Below are positions 19,616 to 30,423 of a stretch of 64,000 nucleotides of DNA, in pieces. This DNA comes from Wolfiporia cocos (taxonomy: Eukaryota > Basidiomycota > Agaricomycetes > Polyporales > Phaeolaceae). A program made the translations under genes and the position numbers. Within the stretch, counting starts at the first letter, position 1, and each line of letters opens with the position of its first letter. Location of the stretch: positions 62,001 through 126,000 of the forward strand of contig JACCLO010000002.1 of NCBI GenBank assembly GCA_029448655.1, read 5' to 3'. The notes below the pieces were generated by a model. That model was not told the origin of the DNA. It did not search any database and saw only the letters and a list, made by a program, of their open reading frames with translations.

Positions 19616-22359
19616 ATGTCCTCAACCTCAACGGTCACAGTTTGGTATCTTCGAAACGATGGCAAAGCGAACCCAAGACACATCAATGTTCCTGGAGATG
19701 CTCTCATCGACGAGCTGACAGATGCCATCGGCCAACACATGCGAGCTAACGGGTTTGCGGTGGACTCATCGGTGCTGACTCTGTGGAAGGTATGTGGCGA
19801 CCTCATGCCGCATCTTGATGACCCTCACACCCGCTTAGCCCAATGAGGAATTACCCATCGTAGATGAGGCAGGCAACAAGGCACGGACTGTCTGGAGCAA
19901 CAAGAAGGAGGCAGCCAATTACCGCCTTGATGCCATTGCAACTGAGTTGTACCCTGATGAGATTGTCGACGCCACCCTACCGCTTACCCCCGGCAAGCGT
20001 TTAGTGCACGTCATTGTTCAGACCGATGCGCACGAACGTAAGTTTTGCTGTTACATGACATCTCGTCGCGATCATAACAGCATTTGAGGGCAGAAGATGA
20101 AGATGCAGACAGAATACATGCCAGCTCAACCCTTGTCCGTATATACGAGGACTGCTTCATCAGGGTGCATCGATGGAGGACCTTCGCCACTTCTCTTCTT
20201 GAAGTTAATGCGGTTACGGAATGTTCCACCTCGACGCCGGTCCCTAATTTTGTTACGGAGCTCGAGAACAAACTGAAGGACAAGCCAGGACTGACGCCTG
20301 ATGTGCGCTGTTTGCTTGACATGCCAATCTACTTCTTGAGTCTCACAGATCAATACAGGCGCGTACGGTGATCAATTTTGTAAAAGATACTCAATGTTCG
20401 GATCTTTTCAACGCTTGCGACAATACTTCTCAGGGGCCATCCCAGGGGCCGACTGGCGAGGGACAGCCATGGCGCGATGCCGAGCCACTCGAGGCAGAGC
20501 ATATCGCGTGTGTTTTCAAACGAGCATGGCCCAGCCTTTGGAGTGGTGCTAAGAAGCTCGGAGGAGAGTTGAATGAAAGTATAGCGAACGCGATGTTCTT
20601 TGTCCCGCTCGCGATTGAAATCCCAGGGGGCTCCATGATCAAAAGTCAACTGTACGTGTTCGCTCGTTTGCTCGCTCGCCTCCTTCAGTCATGATTAGCG
20701 TCGTCTCTACAGAGGCCATACTAAGAGCCCTATGACGCTTATCACGCAACTTATCAATGCTCCCACTTCCGAGGACGGGCTCCGCACGTACGAACCCAAA
20801 AGCGACTTCCTCCTCTCGAAGGCAGGTCTTCCTCGACTGCTCGTAGAGGTTGCTTCGAAGCCAGCAGTAGGATCATCATTAGATTGGCCTACACCGGTTT
20901 TTCCAGATGACCTTGTCCGGATGCTTCTGCAGGGCGCGGCTATCGTTCGTTTCGCTAACAATCACGTGGACGAGTTCAAGCAGGGGAAGAACTTCGTCCT
21001 CGTTGTTGCCTACATTTATAAGACAGGCGATGCACGACGCTTTCTTCTGTTTCAGAAGGAGAAGGACAGAAAGGTACGTTGCGCTTTGTATACGAGCGGG
21101 TTCGCATGCTGAGTCGCTGCAGGTCTTCTACCGCACTCCAGATTATACTGACTTGAGTCGCAACACTGACCGCGCTCAGTTTGCGCTCCTGTTGTACAAC
21201 CTCGTTCATGTGCTCCGTGGGGGCAGCGAGGATGCAGATCGCAAAACATCCAACGATGTTTCGCAATATGGTCAGGAGGTCGACAAACATAGAAAGCAAT
21301 TCGGCACCATGTCGTTCTACAGCGGCGACACTCGTGGAACCTCGAGGAAACGTTCTCGCCCTACAGAAGGTGGCAGCGGTGGAGGTGGAGCCGCGGATTC
21401 AATAGACGGTCGCATCGAGCTTAAAGCAAATGGCTATGAGGTGGAACTGCCATTCGAGGTGTGGCAATCCTTCTTATCTGTGATACATCGCGCCGACGCA
21501 TGACCCCCAGACGCTGTCGAATATTTTCACCGTACGTCAACGGTCGGAGTCTGGCCAGGAACTGATCGCGAAGAAAGTTCGCGAGAACTCGAACGAGCTG
21601 GCAATCCTCCAATTCATTAACGCCCAACAAACGAAGTCCGAACACGTCATTTCGCTATTTGCTTCATTCTGTGGTCATTCCGGGCCGTGGGTCATTCTGC
21701 CCAAGCTGAACTCTGTTCGGTCTTGTCTCACAACCAAACCTCACCGGCTTCGTGACAGCGCCACGCGAATCTGCTGGGGCCTAATCGAGGGCCTCGCGTA
21801 TCTTCATACGTTCTGCATTGCTCACAGGGACATCAAGCCCGACAACCTTGTTGTCGACGAGAAGTTCTGCTTGAAGATAATTGACTTTGACATCGCTATT
21901 CGTCTGAAGACTGAAGACGAGGTGGTCAGTGATTATTGCGGGACGGAGGGTTGGTTGGCGCCCGAGGTGGAGGACGAGTGGCCGACGTATAGTCCGATCA
22001 AGGCTGACCGATGGTCGTGCGGGAACGTTATACTGTACCTTCTAGACAGGCTCGAGCGAGAGGACGAGCCCTTGAAGAGGATTGCGAAGGAGCTGGGGGC
22101 GGACGATCCCGGGAAGCGGCCGTCACTGCTTGAATGGCGCGAGTGGAAGAGTGCACCGCCCCCTACCACCGTGTGCGGAGGCAGCAAAGTGGCATTCCCA
22201 AACCGGAAACGTACGGCCAAAGTCGATGGAGATGATGCAGCGAGGATGGCGAAGAAACCCAAACATGATATCGCGAAGATGCCCAGACGTGATATCATGA
22301 AGATGCCCAGGCGTGATATGGCGTGCCTATGCAGCACTGCAGGAGTCGGAGCTGAGTGA
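19616..22359 (+). CDS. Crinkler-like protein with kinase domain, seven exons
   Basis: Exons 19616-19789, 19839-20037, 20094-20362, 20434-20651, 20713-21073, 21123-21458 and 21511-22359. All phases agree and give 801 aa without stops. Residues 1-120 look like the ubiquitin-like header of Crinkler (CRN/CR) proteins (VTVWYLRNDG...). The middle (about 300-410) resembles the restriction-nuclease-like region of that family (KSDFLLSKAG, LLVEVAS), but the usual ExK lysine is not evident. The C-terminus is a protein kinase: IAKKV, HRDIKPDN near 624, DFD near 644 in place of DFG, GTEGWLAPE. A basic tail repeats KMPRRD. Such proteins are effector- or conflict-type and often lie beside transposons, as here. 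Substrate and role are unknown. Confidence 0.82.
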
Positions 22360-22658
22360 GGTACGAGCCGTAGTCAAGGTACACTGACCCATTGTATCTA
22401 TACCTCGAGTTTTGCTGTGTACCGCAAGCATATGTTCTCTGCTCATCTCTAGATCTCTGCAGTCGTGATGCGCATGCGCGACGGTCACTAGGTCTAAGAA
22501 TTAACGTCCGAGCGAGCAAGCAAATTTCACCGCGCGCTTATGCGCGCTCGCCCCTTGCTTCCTTCGCCCTTCTGCGTGTCGCTTACCAGCCCGCTGCCGC
22601 TGCCTTTAGCGACGCCGCCGTCCCGTTTCCTTCCTGCTTCGATTCCCTTTTGACTCAC
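22360..22658. other. Spacer between kinase gene and DIRS-like element
   Basis: No gene seen. The 5' end of the DIRS-like element should lie here or in the proline-rich segment after it, but I could not identify its terminal repeat. Confidence 0.4.
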
Positions 22659-24855
22659 ATGCAAGACCCGCCCGCTCCGCCTCTCCCGCCGCGGCATCTG
22701 CGAATCCATCTCGTGGCAGACCACGACGCACCCCCAGGCGGCTCAGCTGTCGCGCACGTCCCGCACCGCGAGACCTCCAATGGGAACCTCCCGGTGCCCC
22801 GCGTGCCAGAAGCGCCCCTACCGCCGCCTCCCAGCCCGGCGCGCCCGGGTGGAGGCGCGGCGGCCCCACCCGCGGTTGCCCCACCGGCACCTGCTGCCCC
22901 GGCCGCTGCCCCGCGCCCTGCCGAGCCCGCGCACCCGTGCGGCGAACCCGCGTGCCTGCCATCAGCCCGGGCGCACCACCTGTCGTGGCCTTGTTCGAAT
23001 CGCTGGAGGATTTGGCGGCCGTGCGCGCGGCCGCGGCTCTGGCTGGCGGCGACGATGACCCATTCCGCCCATAAAGAAAGGCTACAAGGGTAGCCCCCTC
23101 GAGCTCGGTAGGTGCCCGTTTCCTGCATCCGGGATGAACCCCGCTCCTCTCGTCGCTTGAGCCCTGCATTCCCGTTACTCGTTTCCCGCCATAGGCCTCC
23201 CGTGCCTGTGTGCCCGGCGGTGCCGGTGCATCTTCCTTCCCGTTACCATTGGGCTCGCAGGCGTGGCACGCCTGGCCCCTCTCTGTCCTACTGTTTGCGC
23301 GGCGCGCCCTTCCCGCCTCTGCTTCAGTGCGCTGATGGCGTTCACCCGTAGCGCCGCCACCGAAGGTCATACGCGCCATCCAGAAGTGTATGTCCCCTAC
23401 AACTCCCTCTCTGTTGGGGCCCGTCGCGCGGCAATCTCCGGCGACGAGACCCTGGTCTTCACGTCGCAGGGTGGCCTGGCGGCAAAAGGTCTTGACTGCA
23501 CGGGGGAACGATCCCTCTCCTTCCTGGAGTGGTCAGTGGCTGCCTCCACCATGGAGCGGCTCATGCGCCAATATCGGGGCGATGATCGGGCTGATGCCCT
23601 GGCAGCACACCACAAGATTGTTGCGGGCCTCGCCCTGCACCACGGCTGGGCAGTGGCTATGACTTATGACATCGAGCAGCGCGAGCTGGTCATAGCCAAC
23701 CCCATGATCAATATCTCCACCCTTGACGGTGCGGCACTCATGGTTATCACCACATCAATTCAGTCGGACCTCTTCGCCCCCCAGGCCGCTCCCACAGCAG
23801 TGACGCAGAAATACCGTCATTGCCCACAAGGCACTAACATGGCTTGAGGACCGTATAGAGGGGCGACGTAATGGCCACTAATGGCTGTTGCACAGACTAG
23901 CTGTCTAAAGGTGAAGCCAGAGGTTGTGAACAGAGACCTTGAAGGGGCCAACTAAGGCCAGAGGTCGGTGTCGAAGTGCGCGAGCAGACGCAGATGGCAT
24001 AACCGGGGGACTAAGCCCCAAAGTCGAGAATAATCGTTCTAAGGCTCTAAAGCCCTAGAACGCAACATATATGTACATGGATCGGACCACTATCTAAGGT
24101 ACTACCCTAAAGTAATGGTCTGTGCGCCAGTAAGGGCACAGGTCACATGTAACGAGGTAAGCATAAAGGCCTGGACCATAAGGGCCCAGGCTGGAGACCT
24201 AGGTATCTAGACTCATCATCATAGATACAAGGCTGTACATAATGTGTGACGTCAGCGGTAAGGCTGACGCCGGTAGGACAGGCGCTAGGTTAGTGCCAAC
24301 GCTAAGGTAACGCTAAGATAGCGCTACGATAACGATAAGATAACGCTGTCTGGGGGTGATGCTACTATCTAATCTATGGTGTCACGTGACTACCTGGCTA
24401 AGGTGAGCGTATGACGAGGACAGGGGAACTAGGGGACTAGGGTGCGAGGCGTACGCTGAAGCCTAAAAGAAAGGCAAAAAGAATGGCGTACCCTTAGTCA
24501 ACGGCGTAAACCGTGACAAGCAGTGCGCCGCTCACGAGGTGCTGATGACGCCCCTGTGGCCCCACCGGCCAAGCTACCTAGGCTGTCAACCTGTTGCTTT
24601 CGCTGCGGAGCAACCGGCCACCTTCCACAGGGCTGCACTGCCATCACAACCATCACTGGGCGCCCCGTTGCGGCCCTCGACTCATCTGCCCGCAGCCCCC
24701 ATGCTTTGCTGGCCCCCGATGGCCGCAAGCAGTTTTGCTTCACATTCGCTCGCAAATCCTACTGCCCACATGCAGCCAGTCGCCCGTATTTCCATGGCTG
24801 CTCCCTGTGCGGCAGATCCGAGCATGGTGCTGGCGGGTGCTCCTCACGCAAGTAG
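22659..24855 (+). pseudogene. DIRS-like Gag with zinc-binding Cys/His motifs
   Basis: Pro/Ala-rich N-terminus from ATG 22659, a frame break near 23068, a likely intron or gap (GTAGGTGCC at 23109 to CAG near 23260), then a conserved block (YVPYNSLSVGARRAAISGDE..., LAAKGLDCTGERS). It is split by U at 23800 and continues at 24519 in frame (GADDAPVAPPAKLPRL). Two zinc-binding clusters follow: CCFRCGATGHLPQGC, a CCHC knuckle, and CSLCGRSEHGAGGC. It ends SSRK-stop at 24855. These Gag proteins bind the element RNA. Frameshifts and insertions make it non-functional. Confidence 0.75.
23801..24518 (-). repeat. Solo LTR U in the DIRS gag
   Basis: 718 bp, TGACGCAGAA...CCGTGACA, flanked by a perfect AGCAG duplication (23796-23800 and 24519-24523). 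The TATA-type core reads on the minus strand (CATGTACATATATG). Confidence 0.85.
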
Positions 24856-25607
24856 TGACCCGCGCAGGGTTGTCACCCCCCTGGATGTTGGGGGCCTCGA
24901 AAATATGCTCCGCCAGCATAGCATCCTTAAAGAATGGCAGCACATCATTGACGGTCTTCGTCATGGCTTTGACATGGGGCTACGGCCCCCATCGAGCGTA
25001 CCTTGATATAATCATTTCTCTGTCAACCTGTGCCCCTCCTTCATTGACCAATATATTGCCGATGAACAGGCTGCTGGCCGTTATTCTGCTGCATTTGCGC
25101 CGTCGGACCTTGAGGCTTGCATTGGCCCATTCCGCACCTCACCGCTGGGGCTTGTGCCGAAGCCGCATTCAGACAAGCTTCACATGGTTCAGGACCTGTC
25201 CTACCCGCATAACAACCCTTCCATCCCTTCTGTGAATGCAGGCATCTCCTCTGATGACTTTCCCACTGAGTGGGGGACGTTCGATGACACCTCCGCACTC
25301 CTTCTCTCCCTTCCCTCGGTGTCAGGAATCAAGGATTATTCAATTGCGGAATTAATAGCCCAGGACCCTGTATCAAGATGAACATTCGTGTGTGTCCAAG
25401 AAGACCTCTTATGGATCCAATGTGTAAGCATCCCCTTCGCCCAAGTAACCCTTGACCACATTATATACATATCTTCACATACATTACCAATCATCCCCTA
25501 TGCCCAAGGCAACCCTAATACCACAACGATTCTATCACAACTCTAAAGCAACAACGCCCTATGCCCTATGATATTACCAAGCATAAATCAAACATGTATA
25601 TATACTG

Positions 25608-26184
25608 TGTCACAGACTTACCCGTCTGTGCGACCCTGGCATCAGGGGGACTCCCTAACGCCCTACAAGACGTGTGCGACACCGCGCCAGCGGTGACCTT
25701 GTCGGCTGTACCCTAAGGAGGGACTCCTAGAGGCGACATAGTGAGGCACCACACAGTCGAGCAAGACAAGAGGGGCCCTCGGGCCAGAGCACGCGCAGGG
25801 AAGTGATAAGAAAGGCACAATAGTGCATTGACGAGAATCTCAAGGATGGGGCTGTAAGGCCACCATCCGTCGTACTTATACATCTGTAGCTGGCCAGTAA
25901 GGGCCGCCCTAAACTAATGGCCTGTGCGCGCATTATGTAAGAGGACACATGACGATGTAACTACTGTGACGATGTAACTAGTGTGACCATGCTAAGCGTT
26001 AGCCAAGCGTGAGTACCGGAGGCGCGCGCTACCCTACAGCGCTAACCTAACAGTCAGGTGACCAACAAACTAGAGAGACGCACGAGGAGGTGGCTGAGGA
26101 CCAGAGACGCGGCGTACACCTAGCGCCGCATGTGGAACCTATAGCGAGGGAAGTACAGTGGCCCCCCTGGGCACATCCGTGACA
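25608..26184 (-). repeat. Solo LTR N1
   Basis: 577 bp, TGTCACAGAC...CCGTGACA, duplication TACTG on both sides. TATA core reads on the minus strand. Confidence 0.9.
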
Positions 26185-26195
26185 TACTGACCCAT

Positions 26196-26759
26196 TGTCA
26201 CAGACTTACGTCTGTGCTACCCCTGGGCTCAGGGGGAACCATACACGCCGTGAGGCGAGCCTGCAAGTCACCATGCCAGCGCTGAACGCAGAGGCAACGT
26301 GGGAGCCAGACATACCTTGTGTACGTCGAGGTAACGAAGGTGGCTCACAGACTAGCACGACGAGATGTGGGCCCCGGGCCAGCAGGCATCACAGCAGTAG
26401 TAAGAGAGGAGCGTTAGCTCATTGACGAGAATCCTAAAGATGGGGCTGTAAGGCCACCATCTGTCGTAATATATACATGAGCGGTGGCAACGCTAGTACT
26501 ACCCTTAAGAACAGGCCCGTGCGCTGTATCTAACAGGTCATGTGCTAGTGACGCTACATGTAACTACTGTGACCGTGATGTGTCCGTACCTGAGGTGCGC
26601 GCTACCCTACAGCGCTAAACTACTAAGTCAGATGATCTATATGGCTGGAGGAGACGCTGGAGGTGGCTGAGGATCAGGAAGATGCGCGCGCACCTAGCGG
26701 CGCCTATGAATACCAATAGCAAGGGATGTACAGATACCCCCCAGGAGTGATCCGTGACA
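26196..26759 (-). repeat. Solo LTR N2
   Basis: 564 bp, same family as N1, duplication CCCAT (26191-26195 and 26760-26764). It lies 11 bp from N1, inside the same host LTR S. Confidence 0.9.
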
Positions 26760-26863
26760 CCCATTACTGGAGTCAAACCTCAGCTTCGATTTAATCATTT
26801 GCACCATCTCAGCTGGAAAGCAACATTCTAGTCGACAATCTACAATCTGACACTCGGGCTGCC

Positions 26864-27503
26864 TGTCACAAGAAAGTACGTTTCTCTCTCCTCTAGCTAA
26901 ATACTTGGTAGTTCCCTACTATACGGGCTAAGGGTGCCCTACTAAAACCCTTAAAGGCTGTAGCCACCCGCGCGCCCCTTACCGGACGCGTAGGAATATA
27001 GATATTCGGTCGAAGACGTAGACACGTGACCAGAACGCGTAGACAGGTGACCGCGTAGCGGCACATGATCTACAATGACTAGCGCCCAGCACCTGACAAG
27101 GTGTCTGGGGGCATATGAGTTCACAGGGTCTCATTACTGGGGCCCTGGTTACCATCATATCAGCCCAGGCTTGATGCCAGGCTATGACCCAGTCTTGTGT
27201 CCCAGCCTCCGGGCAATAATGGGCGCACAAACCACGACTTGAGGGCAGGTAGTTACTGAATAGTTACCCAGCCCACATGTATATATATCAGCCTCTGAGG
27301 TCACTAGGACCTCAGACTATGATTGTCATTTAGGACCCTGAAGGTCCCTTGAACCTCTCCGCTTGTGAACCCCACTACTGCTTCTTGGATTGAACCTAGG
27401 AGTAGGGCCTCTGCTACAAACAGCGTAGCATGTCCTGTAGGTCTACCCCTTGAGTTGACGGGGTAGTTTAGGGGTCCCTCCCTGCGTGAGTCGTCTTGTG
27501 ACA
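26864..27503 (+). repeat. Solo LTR T
   Basis: 640 bp with perfect 10-bp inverted ends TGTCACAAGA...TCTTGTGACA and duplication CTGCC (26859-26863 and 27504-27508). Holds a strong hairpin CCCAG-CACC-TGACAA-GGTG-T-CTGGG at 27085-27109. Confidence 0.9.
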
Positions 27504-27756
27504 CTGCCTTGCGGCCACTTTTGACATTTCCGCTGCTTACCGCATTACCCCTGTACAGCCCACTCAACAGCGTGCCTTTTGTGTTGCATGGCGTGGCAAG
27601 GTCTATGTCGACTTTGCTGCTGCCTTCGGGTGTGCTTCCAGTGCCGGCGTGTTTGGCTCCATCGCTGACATGCTCATTGCAATTTATCAGGTGCACGGAT
27701 TTGGCCCACTCCGAAAGTGGGTCGATGATTTCCTCGTCATCCACTTGCCAGGTCAG

Positions 27757-28453
27757 TGTCACAGATTTGGGACATGCCACTATTTTTCCGTATTTATACC
27801 TATTTATCTGGTATTTCTACGACCTTGTAGACATTTACGCTGCATAAGCACCCGTCTACACGTACACGCAACCAAACAACACGTACACAACACGGTATAC
27901 CTCCACCTGTCATAACAACATGTACATAACACGTTTGTACACGTCAATGACTCAGCGGACTAACATCCGGTGTCACGCGTCTTACTCATACCCCGATATC
28001 GGGCTATGTCAGTACTATTGGATAAGCGGCCTGCTCGTTATCACATGCCAATGCCCTTGTTATTACTCATATCCCGATAGCGGTATATACCAATCACATG
28101 CATGGCTTACTAACGTAGCAACGCCACTTCCACAACATGGACCTACGGTCCAAACAAACATCCTTACTGGTGCGGCCATTACCGGCGCACATGGTCTACT
28201 GTAGTTTACGACTTAGCTGTATTAGTTATGTCTGCGCACAGACCGTCTTCATGTTTGGCTCCCTTACTGGTAACCAAACAAAATATGTATATAAGTAGGG
28301 CTATCACTGCGGATAAGCCTTAGATTTGTTCTCTGCATTCGCACAGTCACATATCATCTCTGCTTGCGCCTACTAGTCCCCTCACCAACCTCCAGCAACT
28401 CCTTCAAGTCGCTTATAAGGTTATAGAGTGAGTCCCACAACTAGTTTGTGTCA
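27757..28453 (+). repeat. Solo LTR of family E
   Basis: 697 bp, TGTCACAGATTTGGG...TTTGTGTCA, duplication GTCAG (27752-27756 and 28454-28458), inserted in the RT of the DIRS-like element. The TATA box at 28288 predicts a transcript start at AGATTTGTTCTC (28322). Confidence 0.92.
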
Positions 28454-28554
28454 GTCAGTCTTGGTGCGAGGCCGATTTTGTTGCACTGACCGCGCAGTTT
28501 GGCGTTCCATGGAATGTGCCCAAAACCCGCCCGCTTGCTGCGGTGCAGCGCTAC

Positions 28555-29262
28555 TGTTACGGGTCGAATACCCGTTCGTATATTCGAGTCGCGAATATAG
28601 TTCGTTCTGCACGTGGGCACGTCGCTGTGTGCAAGGCAAATACTCGTTAGATGCCTTCAGGTCCTAAGTGAAGTCCTTAGGAGATCGGTTAATATCCAAT
28701 ACGCGTTAGAGGATATAATCTGTTCGAGTGCGAGTCTGATAGAATATAAGACTCGCCTAAGTCCGAGAAGTCAATGTGCGCTTCGAGGACTTAGTCGTTC
28801 GGTTGCTCGAGTGAGAAATACTGAGCGTAGTTTCCTACGTTTGAGAACGAGTATAAGACTTCTTGTTTGTACAACAAGGTCGAGCTGAAGAGCCTCGACG
28901 GTAAGTACATGAGCCTATATACTTCGTTAGGTTTTCGGGGTCAAGTCCATCCCTGATGCCACCGATACTATCTACGCTATAGTACCAAACGTTTGATAAG
29001 TATGTAGTGATATATCCGAAACGATAGATAGGAATGATGATGGTGGTTGAACGCCATCTGTCAGCTACTGGATGATAGAAATGAAACGGTGGCTGAGTTG
29101 GATCTGCCAGAGATGAAACGCGGCCTATATGCTAGTACAACTGGGGATGCGCCCAGTAGAGTCACGAGTAGCCAGGGGGGTTGGTTGCGCAACAAGTCCC
29201 TGCATCGTATTTGCCTTATGGTGAGTTCTGCCAGCGTTCGAAAAATCGAAATAACCGTAACA
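28555..29262 (-). repeat. 3' LTR of C (family I)
   Basis: 708 bp with inverted ends TGTTACGG...CGTAACA. CTTAGGGGGGAGC (polypurine tract, minus strand) abuts it on the right. It is homologous to the solo LTR at 42239-42946. Confidence 0.85.
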
Positions 29263-29316
29263 TCAGCTCCCCCCTAAGCGTTCGTCGTCCTCGACGAATT
29301 CCCCAAACCTCCCCCT

Positions 29317-30423
29317 TCAGAGTGCCTCGGCGTCCTGTTCGTTATAGATGTTGCCGTTCCCGCTGAGGGACGGGGTCGTAGGAGTTCGCCATACGAAGTG
29401 TTGGCGGCATTCATTCTGTCGATGACCTGGTTGATTGAGCCCACAAGCTCGGCAAATATAGTCGGGGCAGTCGAGGATCCAGTGGCTGGCGGATCCACAC
29501 TGCCGACAGGGTTGTTCGGGTGAGGGCCTCGCTGGTACCCGTAGGGAAGGGGTATCGCGGAGGTATTCGTTGTGTCAGTACCTCCAGTGGTGTGCGGCTT
29601 GGTGGAGGTTCCGTGCCGCCCATGTGGGTAGGGAGGCGGTGTCTCGTTCGTGCTCCCTCGCACCTCGCTCAAACTCCTCGTGGGTAATGCTCTGCACCGA
29701 AGGAGATCGTCGAATAGGCGGCATGCTATTCGCTCTTCGCTGTCGCACTGGGGCAGCCCTAGGGCTCGTCGGGCATGCAGGTGGTTCACGTCTCCCGTTG
29801 CTTCCCATACCAGGAATACGCGGCGTCTGGTCTCTGACTTCTGTTCGGTGGGCTCTCTGAGTCTCGGTAGGCAGTGGAAATAATACTCTATCGCGTCCCA
29901 TAAAATCAAACGGCCTTGCAACTCGGCGTCATTCGTCGGCTGTGAGAAAGCGGGCGGGTCGTGGGACGTATTCAGGTCGATTGGGAGTAACGTGCTCCCA
30001 ATCCTCGAAGTCATTGAGTGCATGTCGTAATCAGGCCGTCGTGGTGTCGGCCAGTCTGTCGATAAGCCGGTCGGTGAGTAGCTCGAGTCCCTCTCTCTGC
30101 GCTCTGATCTGCCCCTCCATTCGGACGAGGTCCTTGGTGATGTTCTGGTATGAGCTGTATACGTGGGTGAGATCCTGCGTGATGTCGAAGAGTGTCGACC
30201 AGCCATCGGTTCGGCCAGCAAAAGATCCCTCGGCCCTGTACCAGAGGAGGGCGTGTCTAATCTGTAGGTGTTGGGGGGAGTACCTCCGTGGAGGCGTACC
30301 TCTCGGTCGTCCTTCTCGACGGCCTGCGTTGTCGGGGGTCGTGGTGTGGCGGGGGAGCTGGTGGCGAGTCGTCGACATACTATTACTGTTCGGTTTTCGG
30401 GTGTTGGGGTTGTCCTGACTCAC
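29317..30423 (-). pseudogene. C ORF3: post-pol protein with two zinc knuckles
   Basis: One frame of 369 codons directly after pol, overlapping the pol stop by four bases (ACGTGAG). It begins GTG at 30423, with the first ATG 15 codons later, and is interrupted by three stops, all TGA. The N-terminus is basic and Pro-rich; a helical segment follows (YSSYQNITKDLVRMEGQI). Near the C-terminus are CRQCGSASHWILDC, a canonical CX2CX4HX4C knuckle, and CRACGLNQPGHRQNEC, a CX2CX6HX4C variant. There is no signal peptide or membrane helix, so it is not an envelope protein. The knuckles suggest nucleic-acid binding, normally a Gag trait. TGA-only stops fit CGA-to-TGA or TGG-to-TGA transitions (RIP-like or deamination damage). 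Confidence 0.7.

Larger units (their letters stand above)
25320..26852 (+). repeat. Solo LTR S, itself hit by N1 and N2
   Basis: TGTCAGGAATC...CAATCTGACA with duplication CTCGG (25315-25319 and 26853-26857). Without N1 and N2 it is about 382 bp. Its core promoter CATGTATATATACT lies just before N1, which inserted only bases away. Confidence 0.85.
22659..28554 (+). mobile_element. DIRS-like (tyrosine-recombinase class) retroelement, shredded
   Basis: Gag-like and RT pieces of the family common in agaricomycetes, on one strand, separated by insertions U, S (with N1 and N2), T and E-solo, and cut at 28554 by element C. Removing each insertion with its target duplication restores the reading frame at each of the four joins. 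No tyrosine recombinase is in the window; it would lie beyond C. Confidence 0.8.
24858..28554 (+). pseudogene. DIRS-like reverse transcriptase in four pieces
   Basis: Pieces 24858-25319, 26853-26863, 27504-27756 and 28454-28554. Together they carry the lead-in (ENMLRQHSILKEW), LGLVPKPHSDKLHMVQDLSY, VNAGISSDDFPTEWGTFDD, then ATFDISAAYRITPVQ (catalytic motif A), FGCASSAGVFG, KWVDDFLVIHLPGQ (VDD, motif C) and FVALTAQFGVPWNVPKTRP. An in-frame TGA at 25004 fits a C-to-T change of CGA. The gene is dead through insertions and this stop. Confidence 0.85.

Noticed and set aside
29317..30423. Envelope gene in element C
   Set aside because: Position fits, but there is no signal peptide or membrane helix and the protein has zinc knuckles.
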